This document shows, piece by piece, positions 30,144 to 40,224 of a stretch of 44,511 nt of DNA. Both the position numbers and the translations under genes were made by a program. This DNA comes from Coemansia sp. RSA 487 (Eukaryota > Kickxellomycota > Kickxellomycetes > Kickxellales > Kickxellaceae). The stretch spans positions 1 through 44,511 of the forward strand of contig JANBRJ010000121.1 in assembly GCA_027577595.1 (NCBI GenBank), read 5' to 3'. Each line of letters opens with the position of its first letter. Positions within the stretch are counted from its first letter, which is position 1. Below the pieces are notes generated by a model that saw only the letters and a list, made by a program, of their open reading frames with translations, did not search any database and was not told the DNA's origin.

Positions 30144-30569
30144 CTAAAATAAATCCAGGCATCCACGCCCAGAACCCGCCTGACATCTGATAATTGCGGT
30201 ATCGGCTGGAGGGTCTTCCTGTTTGGCTGGAGGGTCTTCCTTATCAGCTGGAGGGTCTTCTTGTTCGACTGGAGGTTCCCTTTGTTCAATGGTGGTAGAT
30301 GTGGTAGAGGATGTAGAAACTGAAGAGGTTGTTGGTGTGGGGTTAGGCATTGGAGTTGAAGCTGACATGCTAGATGATTCTAATCTGGATGATGAATTGG
30401 ATATAGTTTGAGTCTTGATAGACGTATAACTGGTTATTGTATGTACGTTGGATGTTGTTAATGTGGTAGTTAGGGTAATTGTTCGTTGATAATAGATAGA
30501 ACTTCCGAAAGAAAGGTCCAAACAAAGGAAAATAGCCAAAATAAAGTAAAATGAGGACAATAGCTGCAT
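30144..30569 (-). CDS. Minimal secreted protein: signal peptide, Thr-rich segment, DPPA repeats, C-x7-C tail
   Basis: The product is 141 aa. It has a signal peptide (MQLLSSFYFILAIFLCLDLS), a short Thr/Ser-rich stretch (TITLTTTLTTSNVHTITSY) and then a linker of four near-repeats (EPPVEQ, EDPPADK, EDPPAKQ, EDPPADT). The tail is CQAGSGRGCLDLF with Cys129 and Cys137. The KETS motifs and the large core are absent. It looks like a stripped-down version of the neighbouring family that keeps only secretion signal, stalk and cysteine loop. The start opens the signal peptide and there is no intron. Confidence 0.75.
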   Translation of the reverse strand: MQLLSSFYFILAIFLCLDLSFGSSIYYQRTITLTTTLTTSNVHTITSYTSIKTQTISNSSSRLESSSMSASTPMPNPTPTTSSVSTSSTTSTTIEQREPPVEQEDPPADKEDPPAKQEDPPADTAIIRCQAGSGRGCLDLF

Positions 30570-31096
30570 ACTAATAATGTAATAAGTTATTCAAAGAAGA
30601 AAAATTAAGTGAACAATATTTTTCCAAAGTCCAGCATCACGAAATTTATATTTATTCAAGGCTAACAATTTTTCCACAGTACGGTAAAGGATTGAGCAAA
30701 CTTTCAATAGATACAGATACAGCCCACATGCTTGGCTTCCAAATGACAATGCCATGAAGTATCTGTTTCAGAGTCTCTGTTGGCACATTATTTCCGAATA
30801 AAAATTCACAATTCGACAAACGTAGTTGCAATACATTATCTCCAATAGTACACTGGCAGATTATCTAAAGCAACACTCTAATTATTATATATGTTATTAT
30901 ATTTATTGAATGTATTTGCAGTTTAGATATATATATGGCTCAAATAATTTGTTTATTGGAAATGGATGCGTAAGAAAAAATAAATGAAAAATGCCTACAA
31001 ACCAGTGTAATGTGAAAATCCACTTATACTTGCGGAATACATGTATATACTAGTTATTCTAATAGCAAAGCACATTAATTGTGAGGTAGCTTGCGT
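30570..31096. other. AT-rich intergenic region
   Basis: About 530 bp, strongly AT-rich with tatata runs near 30885-30935. No gene is visible. Confidence 0.45.
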
Positions 31097-31321
31097 CTAC
31101 ATTACACTATTCAAAATGTAGCCTGTGCCAACGTCACTGATGGTTGTAATTTGTGTACTTGTACATGTTTCCGTAGTATAAACGCTATAATTAGCATCTG
31201 TAGGAAAGCTGGAATTGCTTGCAGTATAATATAAATTGCTGGCGATTGTGCTAACTGGTGTCATATATCCCAGATTTCCTGGAATACTAGAAAGTATTTG
31301 AACCACTGTGATAGCAGCCAT
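31097..31321 (-). CDS. Short, possibly decayed paralogue of the 31853-32401 gene
   Basis: Translation from the ATG at 31321 gives 74 aa. The segment GYMTPVSTIASN aligns with GYRTPITAISSN of the gene to its right, and the following Thr/Ser residues also correspond. The frame is open far upstream (to 31672), but that part is hydrophobic AT-rich sequence of intergenic type. A 3' splice-like tract (TTTTTTATTCTAG) lies just upstream near 31335, so a spliced first exon with the signal peptide is possible. The partner's low-complexity C-terminus is missing. It is either a short gene with an unseen exon or a truncated copy. Confidence 0.45.
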   Translation of the reverse strand: MAAITVVQILSSIPGNLGYMTPVSTIASNLYYTASNSSFPTDANYSVYTTETCTSTQITTISDVGTGYILNSVM

Positions 31322-31852
31322 AGAATCATTAATCACAACTAGAATAAAAAATAAAAATATGAAATAGTTGTGATATCTTGTATGTTGAAGAATAGATTTT
31401 CTGCTAGATAATGAATGAAAGCAAGAAAGAAAAATGACATTATACTCCTGTAAACCATGGCTATTTATAAACATGCTTAAAATGTGCAGTGTCACTCTTT
31501 GATATACATTTTGATCATCAACAGACATGTATTTTACTGTCACAATGCTAATGACAATATCCAATTCTACATTTTTCAACATTTGCCAATTTAGCCATAT
31601 AATGTAAAAACTAGTCAAGATGGATAAAAAAGCATTATGAAAGGAATATAAAAGGAAAGTATGTGATTTCAAGTGTTGTTATTAACAAAATCATCAAATA
31701 ATAACTTCTGATTTATTCTTCGTGGTAAAAAGCTTATAAAGAGCTATAAAACATGTGTTGTATAATGGAATATACCATTCACCCTTTGTCATAAACCTCA
31801 GCCCATTTTGTAACATGTACCATAGCACGTTAATGGTGATGGAAAATATGCA

Positions 31853-32401
31853 TTACTTTAATATAGCTTTTGGAAGATCACCAGGGCCATTAATTAATCC
31901 AAATAGGGGATTCTTGTCAAAATTGGTAGATGAGGAAATAGATGTTGATGTTGATGTTGATGTTGGTGTTGGTGTTGGTGTTGGTGTTGGTGTTGGTGTT
32001 GGTGTTGGTGTTGGTGTTGGTGTTGGTGTTGGTGTACTAGATGGCATTGTCATAAAAACAGAATTGGTTATTCTAATAGCAGTGCATACAGATGGCGAAT
32101 TTGTTTCAGAAGACATATAACTAGCAGCTATTCTAATGGCAGCACATACTGATGGTGAATTTGCTTGTATCTGTGTTGGGCTAATCTGAGTTTCATCGGA
32201 ACCATCATTCTTTATGGTTGCAGTGTATATACGTGTGCCTGTTACTGTGCTAGCGTAACTACTACCCATGTCAGCAAGAAGACTGGGGCCGCCTGCGGCT
32301 TGCTCTACATTACTGGAGATTGCGGTAATTGGTGTTCTATATCCTAGTGTGGCAGCACTAACAAATAATGCAAGAGTGAGAAGATGTGAATTTCGCACCA
32401 T
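31853..32401 (-). CDS. Secreted protein with a Thr-Pro dipeptide stalk
   Basis: The product is 182 aa with a signal peptide (MVRNSHLLTLALFVSAATLG), followed by YRTPITAISSN, which is shared with the 31097 gene. An internal duplication reads NSPSVCAAIRIAAS and then NSPSVCTAIRITNS. A (TP)n run and a (TS)n run come next, and the end is NPLFGLINGPGDLPKAILK with no cysteine tail. The TP/TS run is encoded by the hexanucleotide tract at about 31937-32034. It is probably extracellular and heavily O-glycosylated; the function is unknown. Confidence 0.7.
   Translation of the reverse strand: MVRNSHLLTLALFVSAATLGYRTPITAISSNVEQAAGGPSLLADMGSSYASTVTGTRIYTATIKNDGSDETQISPTQIQANSPSVCAAIRIAASYMSSETNSPSVCTAIRITNSVFMTMPSSTPTPTPTPTPTPTPTPTPTPTPTPTSTSTSTSISSSTNFDKNPLFGLINGPGDLPKAILK
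31937..32034. repeat. Hexanucleotide microsatellite inside a coding region
   Basis: Tandem TTGATG/TTGGTG-type hexamers form about 16 units. They code on the minus strand for alternating Thr-Ser and Thr-Pro. The six-base period preserves frame, so slippage would change stalk length without breaking the gene. Confidence 0.85.
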
Positions 32402-32754
32402 CGTAAGGCCTGGTTAATAAAAACTTTTGGAAAAAGCTGGGAAAAAAGAGAAAAAGCAAAATTAGCATCATCTTCAACCATGACTATTTATGTGTAAGCT
32501 TGAATTTTGCAATGGGTTATTTATCTCTTTTTGAGTGTTGATGGATACAGATTGTGCATTTGTGATTTAGTTGATGCTTTCCAATTCTACTTTATTCAGG
32601 ATGTGGAAATTTGGTTGTGTTGATCAAATAAGAATCAGAATAAAAATAGAGAAAATGGCTGAGATAATGTAATGAGTAAAAAAGTAAGTGTTGTCAAAAG
32701 TTGCTACATTAACAAAATTGCCAGCAAAACTGTGAAGTAGCAAACAATTTGAAA
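32402..32754. other. AT-rich intergenic region
   Basis: About 350 bp between two minus-strand genes. No gene is visible. Confidence 0.45.
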
Positions 32755-33312
32755 CTACATGTATGGCATACAACGTTTGTTACGTTTGTTGTAAACACCA
32801 ACACAGTCAATAAAGGACTTGCTTGAGCTTGAGCTAGAGCTAGTAGTTACACTTGTGCTTGTGCTTGTGCTTGTGCTTGTAGTATCACCTGGACTCGGAC
32901 TTGTGCTTGTGGTTGATGCACTTGAGTTAGTAGTTTGAGTGCTCATTATGAATGTGCTTGTTGTGGATGTGGTAAACAAACCATCATCTGCTGATGTGTT
33001 GGTAATCAAGACAGCAGAATATGCCTTTCCATAGCCAGATGAGCCAGCAAAAATACTATGAGCAAGATCATAGCTTGTTGGAACGTGAGCATTGGTGAAT
33101 ATCAAGGTGGTGGTTCTTGTAACAGTAGGTCTGCCTTCAGTTGGTTTATCAATGCCAGCACCATTTTCTCCAAATGTCGACTGCTCCACTGCACTTGCGC
33201 TGGTAGTTAGGGAAGACATGTTAGTAGCATATTGGTCCGCTTGTGCTGTAGCAAATATCAACAGACCCATAAATGCTATTAATGAAAATGTATAGTGAGT
33301 TGGTCTAAACAT
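32755..33312 (-). CDS. Secreted Ser/Thr-rich protein with C-x10-C tail
   Basis: The product is 185 aa with a signal peptide (MFRPTHYTFSLIAFMGLLIF), a mid region with TRTTTLIFTNAHVPTSYD and AYSAVLITNTSAD, and a long Ser/Thr stalk (TSTSTSTSTSVTTSSSSSS). The tail SFIDCVGVYNKRNKRC ends MPYM, with Cys170 and Cys181. The tail resembles that of the 26109 gene (CVG at its start, C-x3-Met at its end) although the rest of the protein does not. It lacks KETS motifs. The shared tail on an unrelated stalk supports the tail as the functional element. Confidence 0.75.
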   Translation of the reverse strand: MFRPTHYTFSLIAFMGLLIFATAQADQYATNMSSLTTSASAVEQSTFGENGAGIDKPTEGRPTVTRTTTLIFTNAHVPTSYDLAHSIFAGSSGYGKAYSAVLITNTSADDGLFTTSTTSTFIMSTQTTNSSASTTSTSPSPGDTTSTSTSTSTSVTTSSSSSSSKSFIDCVGVYNKRNKRCMPYM

Positions 33313-33792
33313 TTGGGGAGCCTTACACTAATGTTATAATATAAAAGTGCGAAAATATCGAAATGTGGTGAAAAAATCCAATTAGCTCCTAAAGAAAGAA
33401 AACTCTCGATTGCCAACTTATACATGCCTTCTTGGAGAGGAAATGGTGATCTGATGCTGACAGTCTTAATGGTTCTTTTTGAAAGGCAATATGGTCAATA
33501 AGCTTTTATGAAAACACACTGTTTCCATCTGAATAATGGACAAAAAAAGAAAATCGTGTAAAAGCGTACTTGTAAGCTCAAGGAGGTAAAAGCCAAATAT
33601 CCAATTATCACACATGGTGACTATTCAGATACATTTTTTGTGAAATCTCTCCTACTAGAAATTAGCATGATGTGTATCATTATCTGACATTTAGCTGAAT
33701 GTTATCATAGACTAATTTATTCCAAAAAAAAAGTCCAGACATTTAGCCAAACAACAAAAAAGTTATTTTAAAAAGAAAATTCAAATCTACAT
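33313..33792. other. AT-rich intergenic region
   Basis: About 480 bp; nothing beyond promoter-like AT-rich sequence can be supported. Confidence 0.45.
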
Positions 33793-34080
33793 TCACTCAG
33801 CGGGAGTGGGAGTAGGAGAAGATGGCGCCACAGTGCCCAATTCAGCGACTGCAGGTATTAGACCGAGATCCCTAGCACTGGAAAGGACCTTAGGGTCAAT
33901 ACCAGCAGCCTCGTCACGCTTGGCGTTTACTCCACCAATGGGCTTGTAAACTACTGGTTCGGCAAGTTGTCTGGCACTAATAGGTATAGCACTGTGGTAG
34001 GGAGCAGGTTGCCTAGCGCCGGTGCTTGCCAGTACACCAGATGACGCTAGAAGAGTGAAAAGGGCAGCCACAAGCTTCAT
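33793..34080 (-). CDS. Small secreted protein with a Kex2-type site, possible peptide precursor
   Basis: The product is 95 aa with a signal peptide (MKLVAALFTLLASSGVLA). The body has three short similar segments, ARQPAP, ARQLAEP and ARDLGLIP. A dibasic Lys54-Arg55 is followed by DEAAG, which recalls the Kex2 site plus acidic-Ala dipeptide spacer of alpha-factor precursors. The end is Ser/Pro/Thr-rich (SSPTPTPAE). It has no cysteine in the mature part. It could be a processed secreted peptide, but the mating-factor analogy rests only on the cleavage-site pattern. It is the last gene of the minus-strand secreted block. Confidence 0.7.
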   Translation of the reverse strand: MKLVAALFTLLASSGVLASTGARQPAPYHSAIPISARQLAEPVVYKPIGGVNAKRDEAAGIDPKVLSSARDLGLIPAVAELGTVAPSSPTPTPAE

Positions 34081-34636
34081 TTTTTTCTTATAATGGTACT
34101 GATATTGAGTGCTATAGCTTTTATGCGTCTAGTAATAAAATGTTGGTAATAGAGATATAATTTGCAAATACATAAAATTTATGTTAACAAGAGAGGGAAG
34201 AAAAAAGAGATAGACAGGGAAACCGCTTGCGCTCCATACATCTCAGCTGGCATGCGTTTATTTTTACATAATGGATGGACGGTTGTGATCTTGCAAAGAA
34301 GTCCAATGCCGTTTTACTCCTTGCACATGGCAATATCCTAGTTGAAATCCGATCACTAACATAAAGAGCAAAAAAGAAGTGGGAGAAATTTGTCCACGTT
34401 TTCAATCCACCAATTGGATAAACGCATGTTTGTATTTCACAAAACAGCAGAAAAAATATGTCCAATAATAGCAGGGGAGATATTACATGTTAAGAGTAAG
34501 TACAAATTGAAGAAACTAAAAAAGTCCAACAAATGTAGAATGTGGTGGAGAGTGTGGTGGGGGGATAAGAGATACAAAAGCCTTTGGGATTTTAGTAGCT
34601 TCATTTTTTCAAACTAAAAATAGATTTTATACTGTT
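34081..34636. other. Intergenic region between the secreted block and the BED/NIF3 gene
   Basis: About 555 bp. It is AT-rich and marks the right boundary of the AT-richer block. It should contain the promoter of the 95-aa gene and the 3' end of the BED/NIF3 gene. No gene is visible. Confidence 0.45.
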
Positions 34637-37034
34637 CTACTCGATAACGATAGGGTCTCTGTCGAGCTTACTGACGACAACACTGGCGGCGGACTCTGCA
34701 CCCTCAGTGCTATCCGAGTCCAGCTCCTGCTGCAAGCGCTTGGCAAGCACGGCACGCAGATACCCGCGTTCAGTGTTCGAGTGCTCACCCAGGATGCAGC
34801 TGGTGCCTTTTGCAGTGACAGCCAGGGCGTCATGGTGGCCCATCTCGCCTGTCAGATACACATCAGCCTGGGTGTCGCTGACAACCGAATATCCAGCGCC
34901 AGCGCAGACGGCCACGCGCGAGACAAGCTTCAGCGCGTCCTGGTCGCCCTCCTTATGGCATGGCGCACGCGCAACGCGAATACGCTCAAGGGCCAAACGC
35001 TCCTTGACGCGCGACACTATAACCGACAGCGGCTGCGGAGTGGTCAGGTCGATAACGCGACCGGAGCCGGCGTTTTGCTGACCAGCAGCGTCCTCAGGCG
35101 ATGCAGGGACGATCGGCGCAACCTTGCCTTCGCCAACGACAGAGGCAAGCCAGTCGTTGATCCCATCCTCGCAGCTGTCGAGCGACGTGTGCGGCGTGTA
35201 GATGGATACGCCAGCGCTGGCGCACTTGAGGATCAAGCTCTGCTTGTGGTCGGCCATCGTCAGTGACTTCCACGCGAAGAATATGGGCGGGTGGTAGGCG
35301 ACGATAACTCCAACAGCGGGGTCGTCCAGCGCCTCGTGAAGCGTTTCAGACGTCAGATCGACAGTCAGAAAGACGCGCGAGGCGCTTGGGCGCGGCTGGG
35401 CAGCCTCCAGCAGGATGCCGACGTTGTCCCATTTCAGCTCAGCCAGGCTCAGCGGAGCGATGCGCTGCATGGCAGCGGAGACACGCGAGAGGAGGGTCAT
35501 TGTGGTGGAGACGGTGACTGGGCGGGGGAGCGCTTTGTGGATGGTGTACGGCAGATGGTGAGCGTCACGGCCAGCAAAGGGGATTGAAAGAAGAGAATAG
35601 AATGGGGACAGAGCAGAAGAAGAGGGAGAAGTTGCGCGCGGCGAAAGAAGAGGCGTTTTGGTATTGTGCAGCGAGCTGGATGAGGGGATAACCGTCGAGC
35701 TGCCATTGAGCCGCGGCGCGCCCTCGCCTTCAGCACGGTCCAGAAGCAGCCTGTTCCGGATGTGTCCAAAGAGCGTGTCAAGAGGATCACCGCTTCTGCA
35801 ACCGCCGTCCGCCAATCGCTGCTGCCCGTCTGCCGCCTCTTGCGCTAGCAGCGGCAGCGCGTGTGCAACGCGTAGCATCAGTTCCGACGACAGCGCCACA
35901 AGCTCTGTTGCTGACAGCCCACTAGGCACCTCACCGCCCGGCGAGGCTGTCCGTGCCACACTGTGCGCGCTGGCGTCAGTCGCCCGCCGTCTCTTGTGTG
36001 GGTGATGTATATCGCCGCCATCGCTCTCATCACCAACATCAGCTCCTTGTTGCTGCTGCTGCCGCTGCCGCTGCTGCTGCTCCTGCCGTTGCTGTTGGTG
36101 CAGTAACTGTGGATGCAGTGGGTGTTGTGCGCGTCGCATGCCTGCGCTCGCCAACGCTGCATCGGCCATCACCTCGTCGTGTGCCGACGTAGCAGTTGAT
36201 GGCGACGGTGACACCGAGATATCGCGCGTCTCAGGGTCGATTGTCGTGGCACCTGCGCTGGACGGCGCCGGGTACACACTTGGGTCAGACAGCCGTGTCG
36301 GGCGCCGCACAGGCCGAGAATCGACATCCATACGTGAGTCACCACCGCCTGCCGCCATGCTCAGCAGCGCCGAGCCAGCAATTGCTGAGCTGGGATCCAT
36401 GTCTACCGAGTTCACACGCAGCTTACTGGGCTGCTGAGCCGGCGGCGGCAGCAGCGTCTGCTGCGGCGAGGTTTCCAGGATGGGCTTCGAGTCCACCGCC
36501 GCCACCCCTCCCGGTCCCTGCAGCGGGGCGGCAGCTCGGACCTGGGGCCGGGCTGAGGGTGGCGACGAAAATGGCGATGCCTCGCGTCGAGAACGTGACT
36601 CTGTGCGATGCGAGTAGGCACGCGGCCGCGGCACGTGACGACCTGCCGCATTGGTGTTGCCTGCTCCTGCTGCTGTTCCGGTCGCTGGTGGTGGGCTGGG
36701 CCGCGAGAATGATGCGCCAGACCCTCCGACGTTGATCTGGTGCTGCCGGAAATGGCGCTTCAGTGTACCCGTCGACGATCCCTTGGAGTACTCCTTGCTG
36801 CAAATGCGGCACCGCGACATTCCAGAGTCCAGCCGCTCAAACCCTGTCGGCCCCCAGACCACAGAGCTCAGCCGCCGTGTCGACTCGCGCACTGGCGAAT
36901 GCGCCGATGCCGCTACGTTTCCACTGTTCACTGCTGCTGCTGCTGCTGCTGCTCCGCTGTTGGTGTTGCTGACTGCCACAACTGATGCTAGTGGTGCCGT
37001 TGCTGACGGAGGTGACGTACGCTGAGGAGGGTGG

Positions 37035-37070
<36 letters not shown>

Positions 37071-38257
37071 AGCTGTTGTATTTTAGGTGAAGGAATGCGC
37101 GGGAACGGCAAGGGCGACCTCTGCAGACCGCCTCCAATATCGTAACGACCAGGGACCGGAAGGTATCGCCGTCCAGGTGGAGGCGGCGAAAGTGAACGTT
37201 GCAAAGGCATCCCTGGGCCAATGCTACTGCTACCGCTACCTCCCCCTCCGCTGTAGCTAGCACGATGGCCAAACGGTGGAAGCCGGCCGCCTCCAGGCTG
37301 CTGTTGTTGATGTTGCTGATTCTGATAATTTGAAGATAGGTTGAAGTGCTGCTGGTTCGACGGCGCAGATGCAGGCGGCGGTGGTAACGGCTGTGGTCCC
37401 TGGTGCTGGTGATGAACATGGCTCGGAATGTACAGAGGCTGGCGTGCCGAAAAGGACTGCGTTGTCGGAGCAGCAGACGAAGCTATAAATGGTCGCTGGG
37501 GCGAAGGCTGCGAGCTCGATGCATAGTGGGACGACGTTGACCGGCTAAACGACATCTCGTAATGGTCGCGGTTAGCGTCAGCACTGACTGGTGTTCCAAT
37601 AAAAGTCATTCTACGGGGCCGCGCATCGTGAGGGCTTCCTGGTGGCGGCAATTGTTGTTGCTGCTGCTGCTGGCTGTGATAGTGTGGCGGCGGGTGCAGT
37701 GGTGGATGCGGATGTGGATGTGGATGTGCTGACTGATGAGACTGCGGTGGTGTTTGGGGATGAAAGTATCGGCCGCCTGGCTGTTGCTGCTGTGACTGCT
37801 GCTGCTGCTGAGACTGCTGCTGCTGGGGAGACTGCTGCGGCATAGGAGCCCGAGGAGAACGAAGTGCCGTCAATTGAGGCCCCATGGGTTCGCTAATGGT
37901 CGCAGCATGCTGGCGTGTCCTGCGAATGGTATGCTGCTGTGATGGTGGTATCTGCTGCTGCTGCTGCTGCTGCTGCTGGGCAAAACTGTGGCTAGACGAG
38001 CCAGAGGACACAGCAGAAGTCGTTGGAGTATAAGGCGATGCATTCATAGGAGGCACTGAATCAACAGCAGGCGTGCCGTCACGCGACGAGTGGCTCTGAA
38101 GAAGGTTCTCAACCTTGTTGATGCGTGAGTGCTCATGGCGCGGTGTCGTCGTCGATGACGCTGTCGGCTGAGGCGGATGCTGTGAAGCCATCGAGTATGA
38201 CGCGTGTGGTTGGGGACCGGTTGCCAGGTGGCCGTTGTTGAGCAAGCGTTTGCTCAT
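34637..38257 (-). CDS. Continuous frame joining a Gln-rich BED zinc-finger protein to a NIF3 domain
   Basis: The frame encodes 1206 aa. Residues 1-460 are low complexity with several Gln runs coded by CAG/CTG tracts. A BED-type finger has Cys483, Cys486, His502 and His506, as expected of a DNA-binding protein. Residues about 520-910 are again disordered, with a possible basic patch HKRRRATD. Residues 920-1206 are a full-length NIF3 (DUF34) protein: LKWDNVGILLEA, AYHPPIFFAWK, YTPHTSLD, TGEMGHHDAL and GEHSNTERGY, which include the His/Asp/Glu of its two-metal site. The NIF3 part begins with its own Met at 35500. Either this is a natural fusion, or two genes lie end to end with no stop between them: a BED gene ending by an unseen splice or 3' end, and a NIF3 gene at 34637-35500. 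Confidence 0.8.
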
Positions 38258-40224
38258 TCCGTATATACCTTTTTGAAATTTTTAAAGAAGCGTTTAGGTA
38301 ATTAGAGAAACAGAAAAAGGGTTAAACGCAAGAAAGAGAAAGGGGGCAAGATATATGAGTAGACAAGTAAATATATATAAAAAAGACTGTGAGTGGAGAA
38401 AGAAGGGGGAGGAAGGGGAGAGAGGGGAGCTTTGCCAATGTTGGAACCAAAGCGAAATAGTCCAAGAAAAAAAAGCCTCTCCTACACACAAGACAAAAGC
38501 GAAGACAAGGGACGGTTTTGGAGGTAGGAAAAAAGATCTCGAGGATGGGGGGATCTTTTTTTTGCCGAATCCTTTGCTAGACTTTTTTCAGAGCAAACAG
38601 GTTCGGATAGAGCGACCAACCACACTGGCTGCGGGCTGGACTGGGGGGAGATGTCAGTGCCTGGGAATGGCTTGTGCAGGTATAGCGGAGGCTAAAAATG
38701 GGCGGACTGGGGCAGTAGCTCTGGGCCTGATGCACTGCTGCTGGAATGGGGTTTGCGCTCTGCAAGCGCGAGCAGTAGTAGCTGGGAGGGGGAAGGAAAC
38801 AGACCGCGTGTCCCCGGCCTGGCGTTAAGCGTGACAAGCAAGTAACAAAGTAGAGCTTCTGACGATGGCGGCGCGGGTCAAATCAGGGGCAAAAGAAAGA
38901 TGTGCTTTGCTGCTGGTGAAGAGCGGGCTGCGTGCTTAGCAAGAAGGTGATGAAGAAAGAGGTTTTGTGTGCAGATTCGGAGTGCCAATTCGAAAAGCAA
39001 AAAGTTCAAGAGAGAGAAAGCAGAGAAGAGAGAAGTAACGAGCCCAGGTTGCACAAGCAGGTGGAGCGAAACATCAAAAATGTGTGCACACGTCACAAGA
39101 GCAGGGCTGAATTTCCCTTCGGTCTGGCCGCAACTGCTGTTGCTGCTGCTGCCTATTTTTGGAATGCTTGAAGAATAGGCACAGGCGTTGCAGATCCCTT
39201 TTCCCGCCTGCTGCTGCTTATATTACGAGACTACCCTCGCACACGCCCATTTTCCTGTGTCTGCAGTCTCACAGCAATCAGTCAGCCTTTTTTCCTGTTC
39301 CAGCTTTGGAACGAAAGTCTCATTTCCTCCTTTTTTATGTGGTTGACCAAGGCGGAAGGAAGATGGCCTTTTTATTCCTATTGTCTGCCGTGCGAACCAA
39401 AGCGCCTTTTCCCTCGTGCATGCTGTGCTTGGAGCGGGAGGCGTTTGCGCCGCTTCAATAGACCTCCGTGCGGCTCTCCCATTCTTGCTACCTGCATCTT
39501 CCGGCGTCTTTGCGCCCTCTCATGTGCGTTACACAATACATGGCAGCACCCTTTCTTTTAATTTCTGCCCACTTGATTCTTTTCGCCAACCGTGCGTCTG
39601 TGCAGCCAGTCTCTTGTCTTCTGCTCACGTGCGGAGACGCACTTTGGCGTGGCGAACAGGGCAATTTTAGATGGATGGAGCGCACTCAAAGGAGGCGGCG
39701 GCTGGCTGGTCATTTCTAAGCAGCCTTTGGTCATCAGAAGTCGCCACGTGCGTTGTGTTGAATGTTGAATGTTTAGCGTTTAATGTGGCAAAGGATAAAA
39801 AAATGTTTTGCATTTCTGGGACCACGCATGTGGGGAACAGAGTAAGGTGGTTGCGGTTCTAGCCTTGTTTTGTTACTGCCTTTTCTGTGACAGGCCCACT
39901 CCTTTTGCACAGAGACAGAGCCATGATCCGTCTCCCCTTCCTCTTCTCCACGTTCCTCGTCTGATCAGATTTATGCGAGACCGCTCGATTGAATCTGCGC
40001 ATTTATTGAGATTTCTGTAAATCGTACACTGTAGCGCCCTTCCAGATATTCGTTGGAGGTTGGATGTGATCCCTTGTTTGTTTTTGCGCAGCTACCCAAC
40101 AGACACGCCTTTGCAAGTCAATTCTGCCAACCAAATTGCATTCCTTCTCTTTCTCATCTTTACGACCCGCCTTTTATTTATTTCTTTTCCACCAGAAACT
40201 CCAAAACTCCTATTTAATTCTGAA
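38258..40224. other. Two-kilobase divergent promoter region
   Basis: This is the largest gene-free stretch. It lies between the divergent BED/NIF3 and TUG starts. A purine-rich tract is at about 38387-38432 (plus strand). Pyrimidine-rich sequence at about 40130-40215 directly precedes the TUG start and fits a 5' UTR. Open frames of up to 157 codons occur but have no conserved features, and I do not call them. Confidence 0.5.

Noticed and set aside
31322-31672. Upstream extension of the 31097 frame to a 191-aa protein
   Set aside because: The added residues are AT-rich intergenic-type sequence without similarity to the paralogue; an upstream spliced exon or a short start is likelier.
34307-34465. 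Small minus-strand hydrophobic frame near the block boundary
   Set aside because: No start context, homology or features; the region is AT-rich intergenic sequence.
38355-39862. Several frames of 60-157 codons in the divergent promoter region
   Set aside because: Their composition is simple-sequence or intergenic, and none shows a domain, signal peptide or plausible start context.
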